Source of the DNA: an uncultured Microcaldota archaeon
Lineage (GTDB): Archaea > Micrarchaeota > Micrarchaeia > Micrarchaeales > Micrarchaeaceae
Assembly (NCBI GenBank): GCA_903858385.1
Contig: CAIOIN010000043.1
Location: 1 to 5,902, forward strand
Direction: 5' to 3'
Length of the DNA: 5,902 bases
In this document: piece after piece, positions 1-5,323 of the stretch
How the letters are laid out: the number at the start of each line of letters is the position of its first letter
Numbering within the stretch: position 1 is the stretch's first letter
The notes under the pieces: model-generated
The model's database searches: none
Told to the model about the DNA's origin: nothing
Seen by the model: only the letters and a program-made list of their open reading frames with translations
Program-made: the position numbers and the translations under genes

Positions 1-1
1 C

Positions 2-679
2 CGGAAGAAGGCCGAGGCGAAGTTCGGCTTCTCGATATACCAGGGCCATGGAACCCCTTCAGGCAAGCTCAGGATAATACAGATAAGAGACCTCAAGGGC
101 AACCTGATAGACGCAGAGGCGTGCGGTGGCCTCCACCTAGGGGGCAAGGAATCCGAGATAGGCCTGATAAAGATAATACGCTCATCAAGGATACACGACG
201 GCATAAACAGGATAGAGTTCGTTGCCGGACCTGCTGCTCTCGAACACGTCATCAACATGGAGCACAGCATAGACAACCTCGCGAAGCTCACCGGCGTGGA
301 TCGGGACAAGCTGGAGCCGGGCCTGTCTGCCAAGATGAAGGAATTGGGCATGTACAAGTACAGCTACGAGTTCATGGAGGAGCAGCTCAGCGGCTACGTC
401 GCGAAAGAACTGTCGGAAGAGCGCGACGACTACGTGGTCAGGGAATTGGATTACGAAAGAAGCATGCTCAGGAAGATAGCCACGAAGTTCGCAGACGCAA
501 AGAAGAAAGGCACAATATTGATCTACAACAAAAGGTCAGAGGCCGTCTCCGTCTCCGGAGTGGAATCCGAAGAGGATGCGCTGGGATTCGCCAAAGCAGA
601 GGCGAAGAAGCTGGGCATGGAGTTCAAGGGCGGCGGCTCGAAGAGGATAGCGGAAGGAAGGCTGGAAGCGAAGGCGTGA
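2..679 (+). CDS. alaS: Alanyl-tRNA synthetase, C-terminal part (5' truncated by window)
   Basis: The last 225 codons of a protein that begins before the window. The cytoplasmic enzyme charges tRNA-Ala with alanine and hydrolyses mischarged Ser/Gly-tRNA-Ala. Visible here is the end of the editing (SAD) domain: an IYQG-type archaeal segment near residues 12-16, then the zinc-binding CxxxH motif as CGGLH (residues 41-45, bases 122-136), then the conserved GLIKI...DGINRIEFVAG stretch. A charged helical linker follows, and then the C-terminal C-Ala/DHHA1-like domain, ending in a Gly-rich GGGSKRIAEG segment near residues 210-219. The motif is more often CGGTH; here Thr is Leu, while the Cys and His are kept. 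A long free-standing editing protein (AlaX-L) has the same domains and cannot be excluded without the 5' part, but full AlaRS is more likely. The downstream neighbour carS begins four bases after the stop. Confidence 0.9.
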   Translation, partial: RKKAEAKFGFSIYQGHGTPSGKLRIIQIRDLKGNLIDAEACGGLHLGGKESEIGLIKIIRSSRIHDGINRIEFVAGPAALEHVINMEHSIDNLAKLTGVDRDKLEPGLSAKMKELGMYKYSYEFMEEQLSGYVAKELSEERDDYVVRELDYERSMLRKIATKFADAKKKGTILIYNKRSEAVSVSGVESEEDALGFAKAEAKKLGMEFKGGGSKRIAEGRLEAKA

Positions 680-680
680 T
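676..680 (+). promoter_or_regulatory. Shine-Dalgarno GTGAT for carS, overlapping the alaS stop codon
   Basis: GTGAT matches the 3' half of the archaeal GGAGGTGAT consensus and lies three bases before the TTG at 684. The GGTGAT of the FkbM gene at 5162 lies at the same distance, which supports both start choices. The site contains the alaS TGA, so ribosomes finishing alaS would sit on the carS initiation site, suggesting translational coupling. Confidence 0.55.
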
Positions 681-683
681 ATT

Positions 684-1184
684 TTGGACGGAAATATTTA
701 CCTGATAATAATTTACCCGCTGGTCTACATACTCCCGGCCTACGCGGCCAACGGGGCACCGGTCATCTTCGGAGGCGGCAGGCCGCTCGACCTCGGGAAA
801 AGATTCGGGAAAAAGAGGATATTCGGCAACAGCAAGTCGATAAGGGGCGCAATAGCCGGCCTCATCGCGGGAATAATGGTCGGCATCGCCGAGAGCCAAG
901 TGTTCCCCTATCTGCTCTACATCTCAATTGCCTTGGCTCTAGGCGCGATATTCGGGGATCTGCTCGGCAGCTTCATAAAGAGGCAGGCGGGCATGAAGCC
1001 CGGCACTACGGTCCCATTCCTCGACCAGTACGGCTTCTTCGTCTTTGCGCTTCTATTCGCATTACCATTTGGCAATCTGCCAACCCTGTACGGCTTTCTG
1101 TTCCTCCTGCTTCTTACCGGGCCGCTGCACCTGATCGCCAACATCTGCGCGAACAAGCTGAAGCTCAAGAAGGTCCCGTGGTAA
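684..1184 (+). CDS. carS: CDP-archaeol synthase (CarS)
   Basis: An integral membrane enzyme (166 residues, normal for the family) that joins CTP to unsaturated archaetidic acid (digeranylgeranylglyceryl phosphate) to give CDP-archaeol, the activated precursor of archaeal phospholipids. Family signatures are clear: GNSKSIRG at residues 48-55, GDLLGSFIKR at 91-100, and a Pro-Gly segment followed by PFLDQ at 111-115, which resembles the CdsA cytidylyltransferase signature. Five hydrophobic segments are visible at about 4-22, 54-70, 74-92, 116-130 and 134-152, and the C-terminus is Lys-rich. The start is TTG; no earlier in-frame start is evident, the next codons lead directly into the first membrane segment, and a GTGAT ribosome site precedes it. 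It follows alaS by four bases, so it is probably expressed from the alaS promoter. The function is known for the family; the assignment rests on motifs. Confidence 0.93.
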   Translation: MDGNIYLIIIYPLVYILPAYAANGAPVIFGGGRPLDLGKRFGKKRIFGNSKSIRGAIAGLIAGIMVGIAESQVFPYLLYISIALALGAIFGDLLGSFIKRQAGMKPGTTVPFLDQYGFFVFALLFALPFGNLPTLYGFLFLLLLTGPLHLIANICANKLKLKKVPW

Positions 1185-1223
1185 GCGCCCTTTTCCGGCA
1201 ACGGCAAGAAGAGCGGACAACAA

Positions 1224-1233
1224 GCTTAAAAGC
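1224..1233 (+). promoter_or_regulatory. Putative TATA element for the gene at 1261
   Basis: GCTTAAAAGC is the most A/T-rich part of the 76-base gap after carS and is centred about 32 bases before the ATG at 1261. With the usual TATA-to-start distance of about 25 bases, transcription would start near 1254, giving a leader of only some six bases. No convincing Shine-Dalgarno sequence precedes the ATG, which fits a nearly leaderless transcript. Confidence 0.45.
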
Positions 1234-1260
1234 TTTATCAGAAAAGATGATAGGAATCCC

Positions 1261-1752
1261 ATGAATGAGATGTTCCCGCTGAACACAGGCATAACAGAAC
1301 TTCGCAGCCTAATCAAACTCGCCAAGGACAACGGGAATTCCATAGTTCTCTCGAAAGTCGCAGAAGAGACGAAGAAAGGGATAGATGTACTGTTGCCGCT
1401 TGTGGATGCGTGCAGGATGCTCGGGCTCTGTTCGGTCAGCGAAGGCTCGATACATCTTACCGAATATGGCGTCAACCTGACTGCGGGCAACATGCGCAAC
1501 GAGCTCTCAAGGCAATTGGCAAAGACCGAACCCTTCAAGCACGTCCTGGAGATAGTCGGATTGCAGAAGCGCATCACCACCGGCAAGCTCGCGGACCTCC
1601 TCAGCGGAGCCGGCATAACTCTCTACACGGAAAAATCAGTCGATGCGGAGCTCCTCAAGACGCTGCTGCTCAAATGGGCGGTGAGGCTTAGGATGTTATC
1701 GTACGACACTAATACGGATACATGGTCGATTCCGACAAAACCGGCAAAGTGA
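1261..1752 (+). CDS. Free-standing AAA-associated C-terminal domain protein (ABC transporter accessory)
   Basis: A soluble protein of 163 residues with no membrane segment or signal peptide. Its opening (FPLNTGITEL, residues 5-14), the segment DVLLPLVDACRMLGL (residues 42-56) and the following SVSEGSIHLTEYG (58-70) resemble the AAA-associated C-terminal domain (Pfam AAA_assoc_C), which is normally fused behind the nucleotide-binding domain of NitT/TauT-type ABC ATPases, mostly in Archaea. The pattern looks like a winged-helix fold: helices, then a short beta wing ending in LTEYG. A second helical half ends in a KWAVRLRMLSYD stretch (residues 138-149), like the usual WGRYAELFDYD of fused members. 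Family recognition is from memory of conserved patterns. Here the domain stands alone and faces, tail to tail, an ABC ATPase that lacks it, so it probably binds that ATPase or regulates the transporter in trans. An independent winged-helix DNA-binding regulator is the main alternative. It has its own promoter. Confidence 0.7.
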   Translation: MNEMFPLNTGITELRSLIKLAKDNGNSIVLSKVAEETKKGIDVLLPLVDACRMLGLCSVSEGSIHLTEYGVNLTAGNMRNELSRQLAKTEPFKHVLEIVGLQKRITTGKLADLLSGAGITLYTEKSVDAELLKTLLLKWAVRLRMLSYDTNTDTWSIPTKPAK

Positions 1753-1797
1753 GCTGTGCCGAAAAGACGGATCTCACATCCTAGGATTCCGCGGCAA
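1753..1797. other. 45-base gap between convergent genes
   Basis: This gap separates the stop codons of the accessory-domain gene and the ABC ATPase. It holds a 10-base perfect palindrome, ATCCTAGGAT (1778-1787), and no T-run longer than four on either strand, so no clear archaeal terminator is visible. The two transcripts may overlap at their 3' ends. Confidence 0.4.
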
Positions 1798-2538
1798 CTA
1801 TTCCGTCAGCACTCCATAGACGTGATCAACCAGATCCATGAACTCCGGGTCCCGCCTGCTCCTCGGGTGCTTCAGCTCTACCGTTTTTATCTCCTTGACG
1901 TGCGACGGCTTGTTCGAGAGTATCACTATCTTGTCCGACAGCTCAACGGCTTCCTCGACGTTGTGCGTCACCATCACCACGGTGTTCACGGATATGTCGT
2001 TGCTCTTTAGCATGTGTATTATGTCTGATCTCAATGTTTCGGCTGTGAGCTCGTCAACGGAGCTGAACGGCTCGTCCATCAGCAGCACCCGCGGTTCGGA
2101 GGCTATGGCGCGCGCCACGCCTATGCGCTGCTTCATGCCGCCGCTGAGCATGTTAGGGTATGAATTCTCGAATCCGTCCAATTTGAACTTCGCAAGCAGT
2201 TTTTTCGCGACCTCCGTCTTTTTGTCATCGTCCATGTCGGAAGCCGACAGCCCTATCTTCACGTTCTCAAGATTGGTGAGCCACGGCAGCAGGCCGAAAT
2301 CCTGGAAGACGAAGGATATCTCCTTTATCGGTTCCACCACCTCCTTCCCTCGGTACAGGACCTTCCCGGTATCCGGCTTTATCAGCCCTGCCATTATCCT
2401 GAGAAGAGTGCTCTTGCCGCAACCCGATGGCCCTATCAGGGAGACGAACTGGTCCATCTGGCTGGAGAAAGAGATGTCCTCCATTATCTTCAGGGCGCCG
2501 AAGCTGTACGAGACATCCTCTACCTGCATAATGTCCAT
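1798..2538 (-). CDS. ABC transporter ATP-binding protein, NitT/TauT (nitrate/sulfonate/taurine) type
   Basis: The cytoplasmic nucleotide-binding subunit that would drive the adjacent permease. All catalytic elements are intact in the 246-residue protein: Walker A GPSGCGKST (36-44), Q-loop FQD (Gln79), signature LSGGM (131-135), Walker B VLLMDE with catalytic Glu156, D-loop SSVD (159-162) and switch His192. The LLPW after the Q-loop and the tail HPRSRRDPEF...VYGVLTE are typical of SsuB/TauB/NrtD relatives. I place the start at the ATG ending at 2538 because GGTG lies five bases upstream. The ATG at 2574 would overlap the permease by 20 bases and add 12 atypical residues; the ATG at 2529 is a further option. 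The gene follows the permease stop by 16 bases, so they form an operon. The protein ends right where related archaeal ATPases continue into the AAA-associated domain, which is encoded separately and convergently at 1261. The substrate cannot be inferred. Confidence 0.92.
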   Translation of the reverse strand: MDIMQVEDVSYSFGALKIMEDISFSSQMDQFVSLIGPSGCGKSTLLRIMAGLIKPDTGKVLYRGKEVVEPIKEISFVFQDFGLLPWLTNLENVKIGLSASDMDDDKKTEVAKKLLAKFKLDGFENSYPNMLSGGMKQRIGVARAIASEPRVLLMDEPFSSVDELTAETLRSDIIHMLKSNDISVNTVVMVTHNVEEAVELSDKIVILSNKPSHVKEIKTVELKHPRSRRDPEFMDLVDHVYGVLTE

Positions 2539-2543
2539 TATGG

Positions 2544-2547
2544 CACC
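2544..2547 (-). promoter_or_regulatory. Shine-Dalgarno GGTG that decides the ATPase start
   Basis: GGTG on the minus strand sits five bases before the ATG ending at 2538. This is the same register as the GGTGAT before the FkbM gene and the GTGAT before carS. It lies in the 16-base gap after the permease stop and favours the shorter ATPase start over the ATG at 2574. Confidence 0.5.
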
Positions 2548-2554
2548 ATTTTTG

Positions 2555-4150
2555 TTACTTGTACACCTTTGCAACGCTGTTGTAAGCCCTCTTCCAAAGG
2601 AACCTGTTGATCAGTATTATCATCACAGTCAGATTTATCAATGCTAGCGCCATCAGCCAGTAATTCCCTGCCGTGAGCTGCGCATCCAGGTAGGTGCCCA
2701 TGCCAATGCCCACCGAGGTTATCACGTTGCCGTTCCCCAATGCCGTCGAGGTGAAATGCTCCGCCACTATGCTGGCATTCCATTCCGCGGCTATGCAGGT
2801 CACTGCGCCTGTTATCAGTCCCGGCACTATCGCCTGAAGGTAGATGTACCTCCATGCCTTTATCCCCTTCACCCCGAACACCTTCTTCGCCTCCAGCATG
2901 CTGCTCTGTATGGCATTCCTGTTCGACATCGTTCCGAATATCACGTACCACAGACCGCTCAGCACGAAGATCACGAACGCGACCAGCTCATTGTGGTACG
3001 GTGCGTTCCGAAGCTCCAGCGCTATCAGGGGCAGCAATATGGTAGCAGGTATCGATGCGAGCACCTGGAACAGGGTCACGTAGGCGTTCCTGTGCTTCGT
3101 CATGAATATGAGGTAGACGCTAGCCGGCACGGACACTACCAATATCACTGCGAAAGCCAGCCAGATCCTTGCGAACGATGCCGCCAATGCGACCAGCACG
3201 TCGTACTCATAGCCTAGATCTTGGTTGCTGATGATTCCAATGCGGTACAGCAAAAGGAGCAGCAATAAAGCCGCTGCTACGGCAAGCAGCGCGTAGACGC
3301 GTTTGTCCATCAAACCCGCTTTCGTCGTCGGTTTTGCCGCTCCTGCAATGCTGGCCGCATTGGCCCCGCGGGAACTGTGGTTATGATGGCCCAAATCTAT
3401 CATCTTGATGTGCCAGTGTATCTTTGGGAATTTCGGCGTCTTCAGCCTGTGCATGAAATTCGAGAACCTGTGCTTCCTCTGCTTCTGATCGTTGTACGGC
3501 GAAAAGAAGGTTTCAAGCGGCGCGAACAGCAGGGCTCTCGTGAGCACCACGAAAAGTATGAATATGCCTATCCCGACAGCGTACTCGAAATAGTTGCCTG
3601 ACAGCGCCAAATTCGTGAGCGCCACCCCTATGCCGTACTTGACCGTATACGTGCTGTTGGCCGTTGAGAATATCTCGCTTGTGACAAGATAAAAGAGCCC
3701 TATGGACCAGGAAAGCATCGCCTGCTCCACGACCTTCGGCATGCTTGCGGGTATCCATATCTTCCGGAGCCTGCCGAGCCCGTTCATCCTGTACATCTTT
3801 GATACTTCCGAAACTTCCAGCGGCAGGGTCTTCACGGCTTCGAAGGCGCCGAATATTATGTTCCAGACCATGCTCGTTATTATGAGAAATATAACCGCGA
3901 TGTTTATGCCCACATAACCCGGCAGCGAGCCGACGATGATGTAGATCACAAAAGGGAAGAATGCAAGAATCGGCAGCGTCTGCAGTATGTCAATTATCGG
4001 CATCACTATCTTCTCCGCGCGCTCGTTTCTTGCGGCGAATATGCCTATCGCGAGCCCCAGAAGGATAGAGGCCAACAGCGCTATCAGCATGCGCATCCAT
4101 GAGAAAGAGATGTCGACAAGTAGCGATACCACGAAGTCGAGTATAGCCAT
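2555..4150 (-). CDS. Fused two-domain ABC transporter permease, NitT/TauT type
   Basis: A membrane protein of 531 residues with two consecutive binding-protein-dependent permease domains, so one chain would supply both membrane halves of the importer. The N-half (about 5-215) has hydrophobic segments near 20-40, 50-75, 82-105, 142-160 and 185-210. The C-half (about 283-520) has them near 283-305, 320-352, 358-380, 388-408, 440-457 and 495-516. Each half has an EAA-like coupling loop: E115 to P134 and E420 to Q439. Each loop deviates once: the usual Gly at position 7 is Arg121 in the N-half, and the usual Pro at position 20 is Gln439 in the C-half. The halves are joined by a hydrophilic linker (about 216-282) containing seven His between 227 and 258. 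The ATG at 4150 lies about 25 bases after a TATA element and has no Shine-Dalgarno, fitting a leaderless message. It is the first gene of an operon with the ATPase. No substrate-binding protein is nearby. Confidence 0.88.
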   Translation of the reverse strand: MAILDFVVSLLVDISFSWMRMLIALLASILLGLAIGIFAARNERAEKIVMPIIDILQTLPILAFFPFVIYIIVGSLPGYVGINIAVIFLIITSMVWNIIFGAFEAVKTLPLEVSEVSKMYRMNGLGRLRKIWIPASMPKVVEQAMLSWSIGLFYLVTSEIFSTANSTYTVKYGIGVALTNLALSGNYFEYAVGIGIFILFVVLTRALLFAPLETFFSPYNDQKQRKHRFSNFMHRLKTPKFPKIHWHIKMIDLGHHNHSSRGANAASIAGAAKPTTKAGLMDKRVYALLAVAAALLLLLLLYRIGIISNQDLGYEYDVLVALAASFARIWLAFAVILVVSVPASVYLIFMTKHRNAYVTLFQVLASIPATILLPLIALELRNAPYHNELVAFVIFVLSGLWYVIFGTMSNRNAIQSSMLEAKKVFGVKGIKAWRYIYLQAIVPGLITGAVTCIAAEWNASIVAEHFTSTALGNGNVITSVGIGMGTYLDAQLTAGNYWLMALALINLTVMIILINRFLWKRAYNSVAKVYK

Positions 4151-4170
4151 GTTATGGCTACAACAACAAG

Positions 4171-4180
4171 GTTTTTATCC
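4171..4180 (-). promoter_or_regulatory. TATA element of the permease-ATPase operon, predicted leaderless
   Basis: On the minus strand this reads GGATAAAAAC, centred about 25 bases before the permease ATG. That is the normal distance from an archaeal TATA box to the transcription start, so the message would begin at or beside the start codon. The intervening bases (CTTGTTGTTG...) hold no Shine-Dalgarno sequence, which supports this. Confidence 0.6.
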
Positions 4181-4191
4181 GTGACGTCACG
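4180..4191. promoter_or_regulatory. Perfect 12-base palindrome CGTGACGTCACG, candidate operator
   Basis: A perfect inverted repeat with no spacer that touches the upstream edge of the permease TATA element, where transcription factor B contacts DNA. A dimeric regulator bound here could block or aid TFB/TBP recruitment. No second full copy was seen in the window; a partial match (TGACGT) occurs at 5201-5206. The regulator is unknown. Confidence 0.4.
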
Positions 4192-4217
4192 CTCCTGTAG
4201 AACCAGCAATCTTCCCA

Positions 4218-5162
4218 CTATTTGTCCATCCTGCTCGCGAATATTAGGCCGACCAGATGGTGCGAGTGCGAGATCGTATTCGGCCTGTCGTGCTTCACAT
4301 AGAATCCCACTTCCCGCAGCCGTGCTTCGAGATTCCTGTAGCCGTCATGGTACTCTATCATCATGCGCTTGAACTTCCTGAGCGTAGCTGTCTTCGCCTC
4401 GAGTATCGCCGGGTATTCATAGCCTTCGCAGTCCATCTTCAGCACCGAATTTCCTTTGCAGTACCTCTCCGCTATGGTGTCTAGCGAAAACATTGGCACT
4501 TTCTTGCCGCTTTTCACTTTCTCCAATCTGCTGCCCGAATTGCTCCTGAGCCCATCATCAAGCGTCATGTGCGTGTCCTTGCCGCCGCATCCGGCGTTTA
4601 TCATGGTAATTTTGTTACTCAGTCCGTTGGTGCCGATGTTGCGCTTAGCCATCCTGTAAGCGTAAGGATAAGGCTCAAAGGCATAGGTGTGCTTTGCGCC
4701 GTTCATTGTGAAGTACACTGCAGAATCTCCGACGTTTGCCCCTATGTCGATGACGGTGTTGCCTTTCACCTCAAGGCGCTTGTACGCCTCGCTCCAGAAC
4801 TGCTCGCCGATCAGGCTTATCGCGTCAATGAGCTGCGCGTTGCCCTCGTAAAAGAACCTCAATGTCTTGCCCTTGTACACGGATTCTACATAATCCTTTT
4901 TTATCTTGACCCTCTTGTAGACATCCGAATTCTCAAGGAGCTTCATGCTGCCTATGTCCCTCCAGAACCTGTCGTAATCGGCGTAGCTCCCTATCCACAC
5001 TTTTTTGTCCTTCTCGCCTCTCACATCAAGGTAGAACGATGACACCAATCCGAGATGGAAAAGCGCAACCGTGTACCAGTTCTTCGCCACCATCATCAGG
5101 TGCGGCAGTTCCTTGGACCCGCCGTATACGCCGAACAGGTAATCGATAATGCCGTAGTTCAT
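4218..5162 (-). CDS. FkbM family SAM-dependent methyltransferase
   Basis: A 314-residue protein whose C-terminal half is a Rossmann-type methyltransferase: SAM-binding motif I VIDIGANVGDS (137-147), acidic motif AFEPYPYAY (161-169), FkbM-type MFSLDTI (224-230) and LKMDCEGYEY (241-250), then the core strand RMMIEYHDG (266-274). FkbM enzymes are typically O-methyltransferases, often acting on sugars of glycans or on natural products; the substrate here is unknown. The first 130 or so residues are not part of the core fold and I do not recognise them; they are rich in aromatic residues (for example WIGSYADYDRFWRDIG, 56-71). There is no signal peptide or clear membrane anchor. The start is well supported by GGTGAT three bases upstream of the ATG. 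The 67 bases after its stop contain the promoter of the permease operon on the same strand and no evident terminator, so read-through is possible. It is divergent from a second FkbM gene. Confidence 0.9.
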   Translation of the reverse strand: MNYGIIDYLFGVYGGSKELPHLMMVAKNWYTVALFHLGLVSSFYLDVRGEKDKKVWIGSYADYDRFWRDIGSMKLLENSDVYKRVKIKKDYVESVYKGKTLRFFYEGNAQLIDAISLIGEQFWSEAYKRLEVKGNTVIDIGANVGDSAVYFTMNGAKHTYAFEPYPYAYRMAKRNIGTNGLSNKITMINAGCGGKDTHMTLDDGLRSNSGSRLEKVKSGKKVPMFSLDTIAERYCKGNSVLKMDCEGYEYPAILEAKTATLRKFKRMMIEYHDGYRNLEARLREVGFYVKHDRPNTISHSHHLVGLIFASRMDK

Positions 5163-5163
5163 T

Positions 5164-5171
5164 CCATCACC
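5164..5171 (-). promoter_or_regulatory. Strong Shine-Dalgarno GGTGATGG for the FkbM gene at 5162
   Basis: The minus strand reads GCGGTGATGGA directly before the ATG. GGTGAT is the canonical complement of the archaeal 16S rRNA 3' end, and this is the clearest ribosome site in the window. It fixes the start of the leftward methyltransferase. Confidence 0.7.
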
Positions 5172-5225
5172 GCAAAACGTGCCAGGATACGCGCTTCCAC
5201 TGACGTTATAGTACTGGATATCCCC

Positions 5226-5234
5226 AATTAAATA
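5226..5234 (-). promoter_or_regulatory. Putative TATA element of the leftward FkbM gene
   Basis: The minus strand reads TATTTAATT, centred about 68 bases before the ATG at 5162. It would give a leader of roughly 40 bases that includes the strong GGTGAT site. A second A/T-rich element, ACTATAACG on the minus strand (5205-5213), is an alternative. The assignment rests on composition and position only. Confidence 0.35.
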
Positions 5235-5265
5235 GCTTTCCGTCTATTCTTCCTGATATGCGGTC

Positions 5266-5276
5266 TTTTTAAATTT
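5266..5276 (+). promoter_or_regulatory. Putative TATA element of the rightward FkbM gene
   Basis: TTTTTAAATTT is centred about 53 bases before the ATG at 5324 and would give a leader of about 27 bases. It lies about 40 bases from the leftward TATA element, so the 161-base region between the two FkbM genes holds two divergent promoters. No good Shine-Dalgarno precedes the ATG; the nearest candidate is AGTG at 5312-5315. Confidence 0.4.
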
Positions 5277-5323
5277 GAACAGGTAATAACACACAAATCA
5301 ACAGCATCAAAAGTGCATTTTCC

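Noticed and set aside
121..705. Open frame of 194 codons on the plus strand in another frame of alaS
   Set aside because: Its product is dominated by Arg, Gly and Gln, typical of an out-of-frame reading of a charged coding sequence. The alaS frame has the recognisable domains and ends at 679.
1222..1235. AAGCTTAAAAGCTT as a repeat or operator upstream of the gene at 1261
   Set aside because: It is two copies of a 6-base palindrome four bases apart within an A/T-rich TATA region. Simple composition explains it, and no other copy was seen.
1062..1616. Open frame of 184 codons on the minus strand spanning carS and the accessory-domain gene
   Set aside because: It crosses the carS stop, the intergenic promoter and the next gene, has no recognisable motif, and is antisense to two supported genes.
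1768..1797. Possible hairpin (CGGATC … GATTCCG) between the convergent genes as a bidirectional terminator
   Set aside because: The arms pair only with a bulge and no T-run follows on either strand. Archaeal terminators rely mainly on T-rich tracts, so the signal is too weak to call.
2539..2574. Upstream ATG at 2574 as the ATPase start
   Set aside because: It would overlap the permease end by 20 bases and add residues unlike the family N-terminus. The ATG at 2538 has a GGTG ribosome site at the right distance.
1838..2647. Long open frame of 269 codons on the plus strand, antisense to the ABC ATPase
   Set aside because: The opposite strand has an intact ATPase with every catalytic motif. The antisense translation is Ser/Thr-rich, lacks domain features, and runs across the permease-ATPase junction, as expected of a shadow frame.
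5216..5223. Palindrome GGATATCC in the divergent FkbM intergenic region
   Set aside because: Eight-base palindromes are expected by chance at this length, and it has no special position relative to either promoter.
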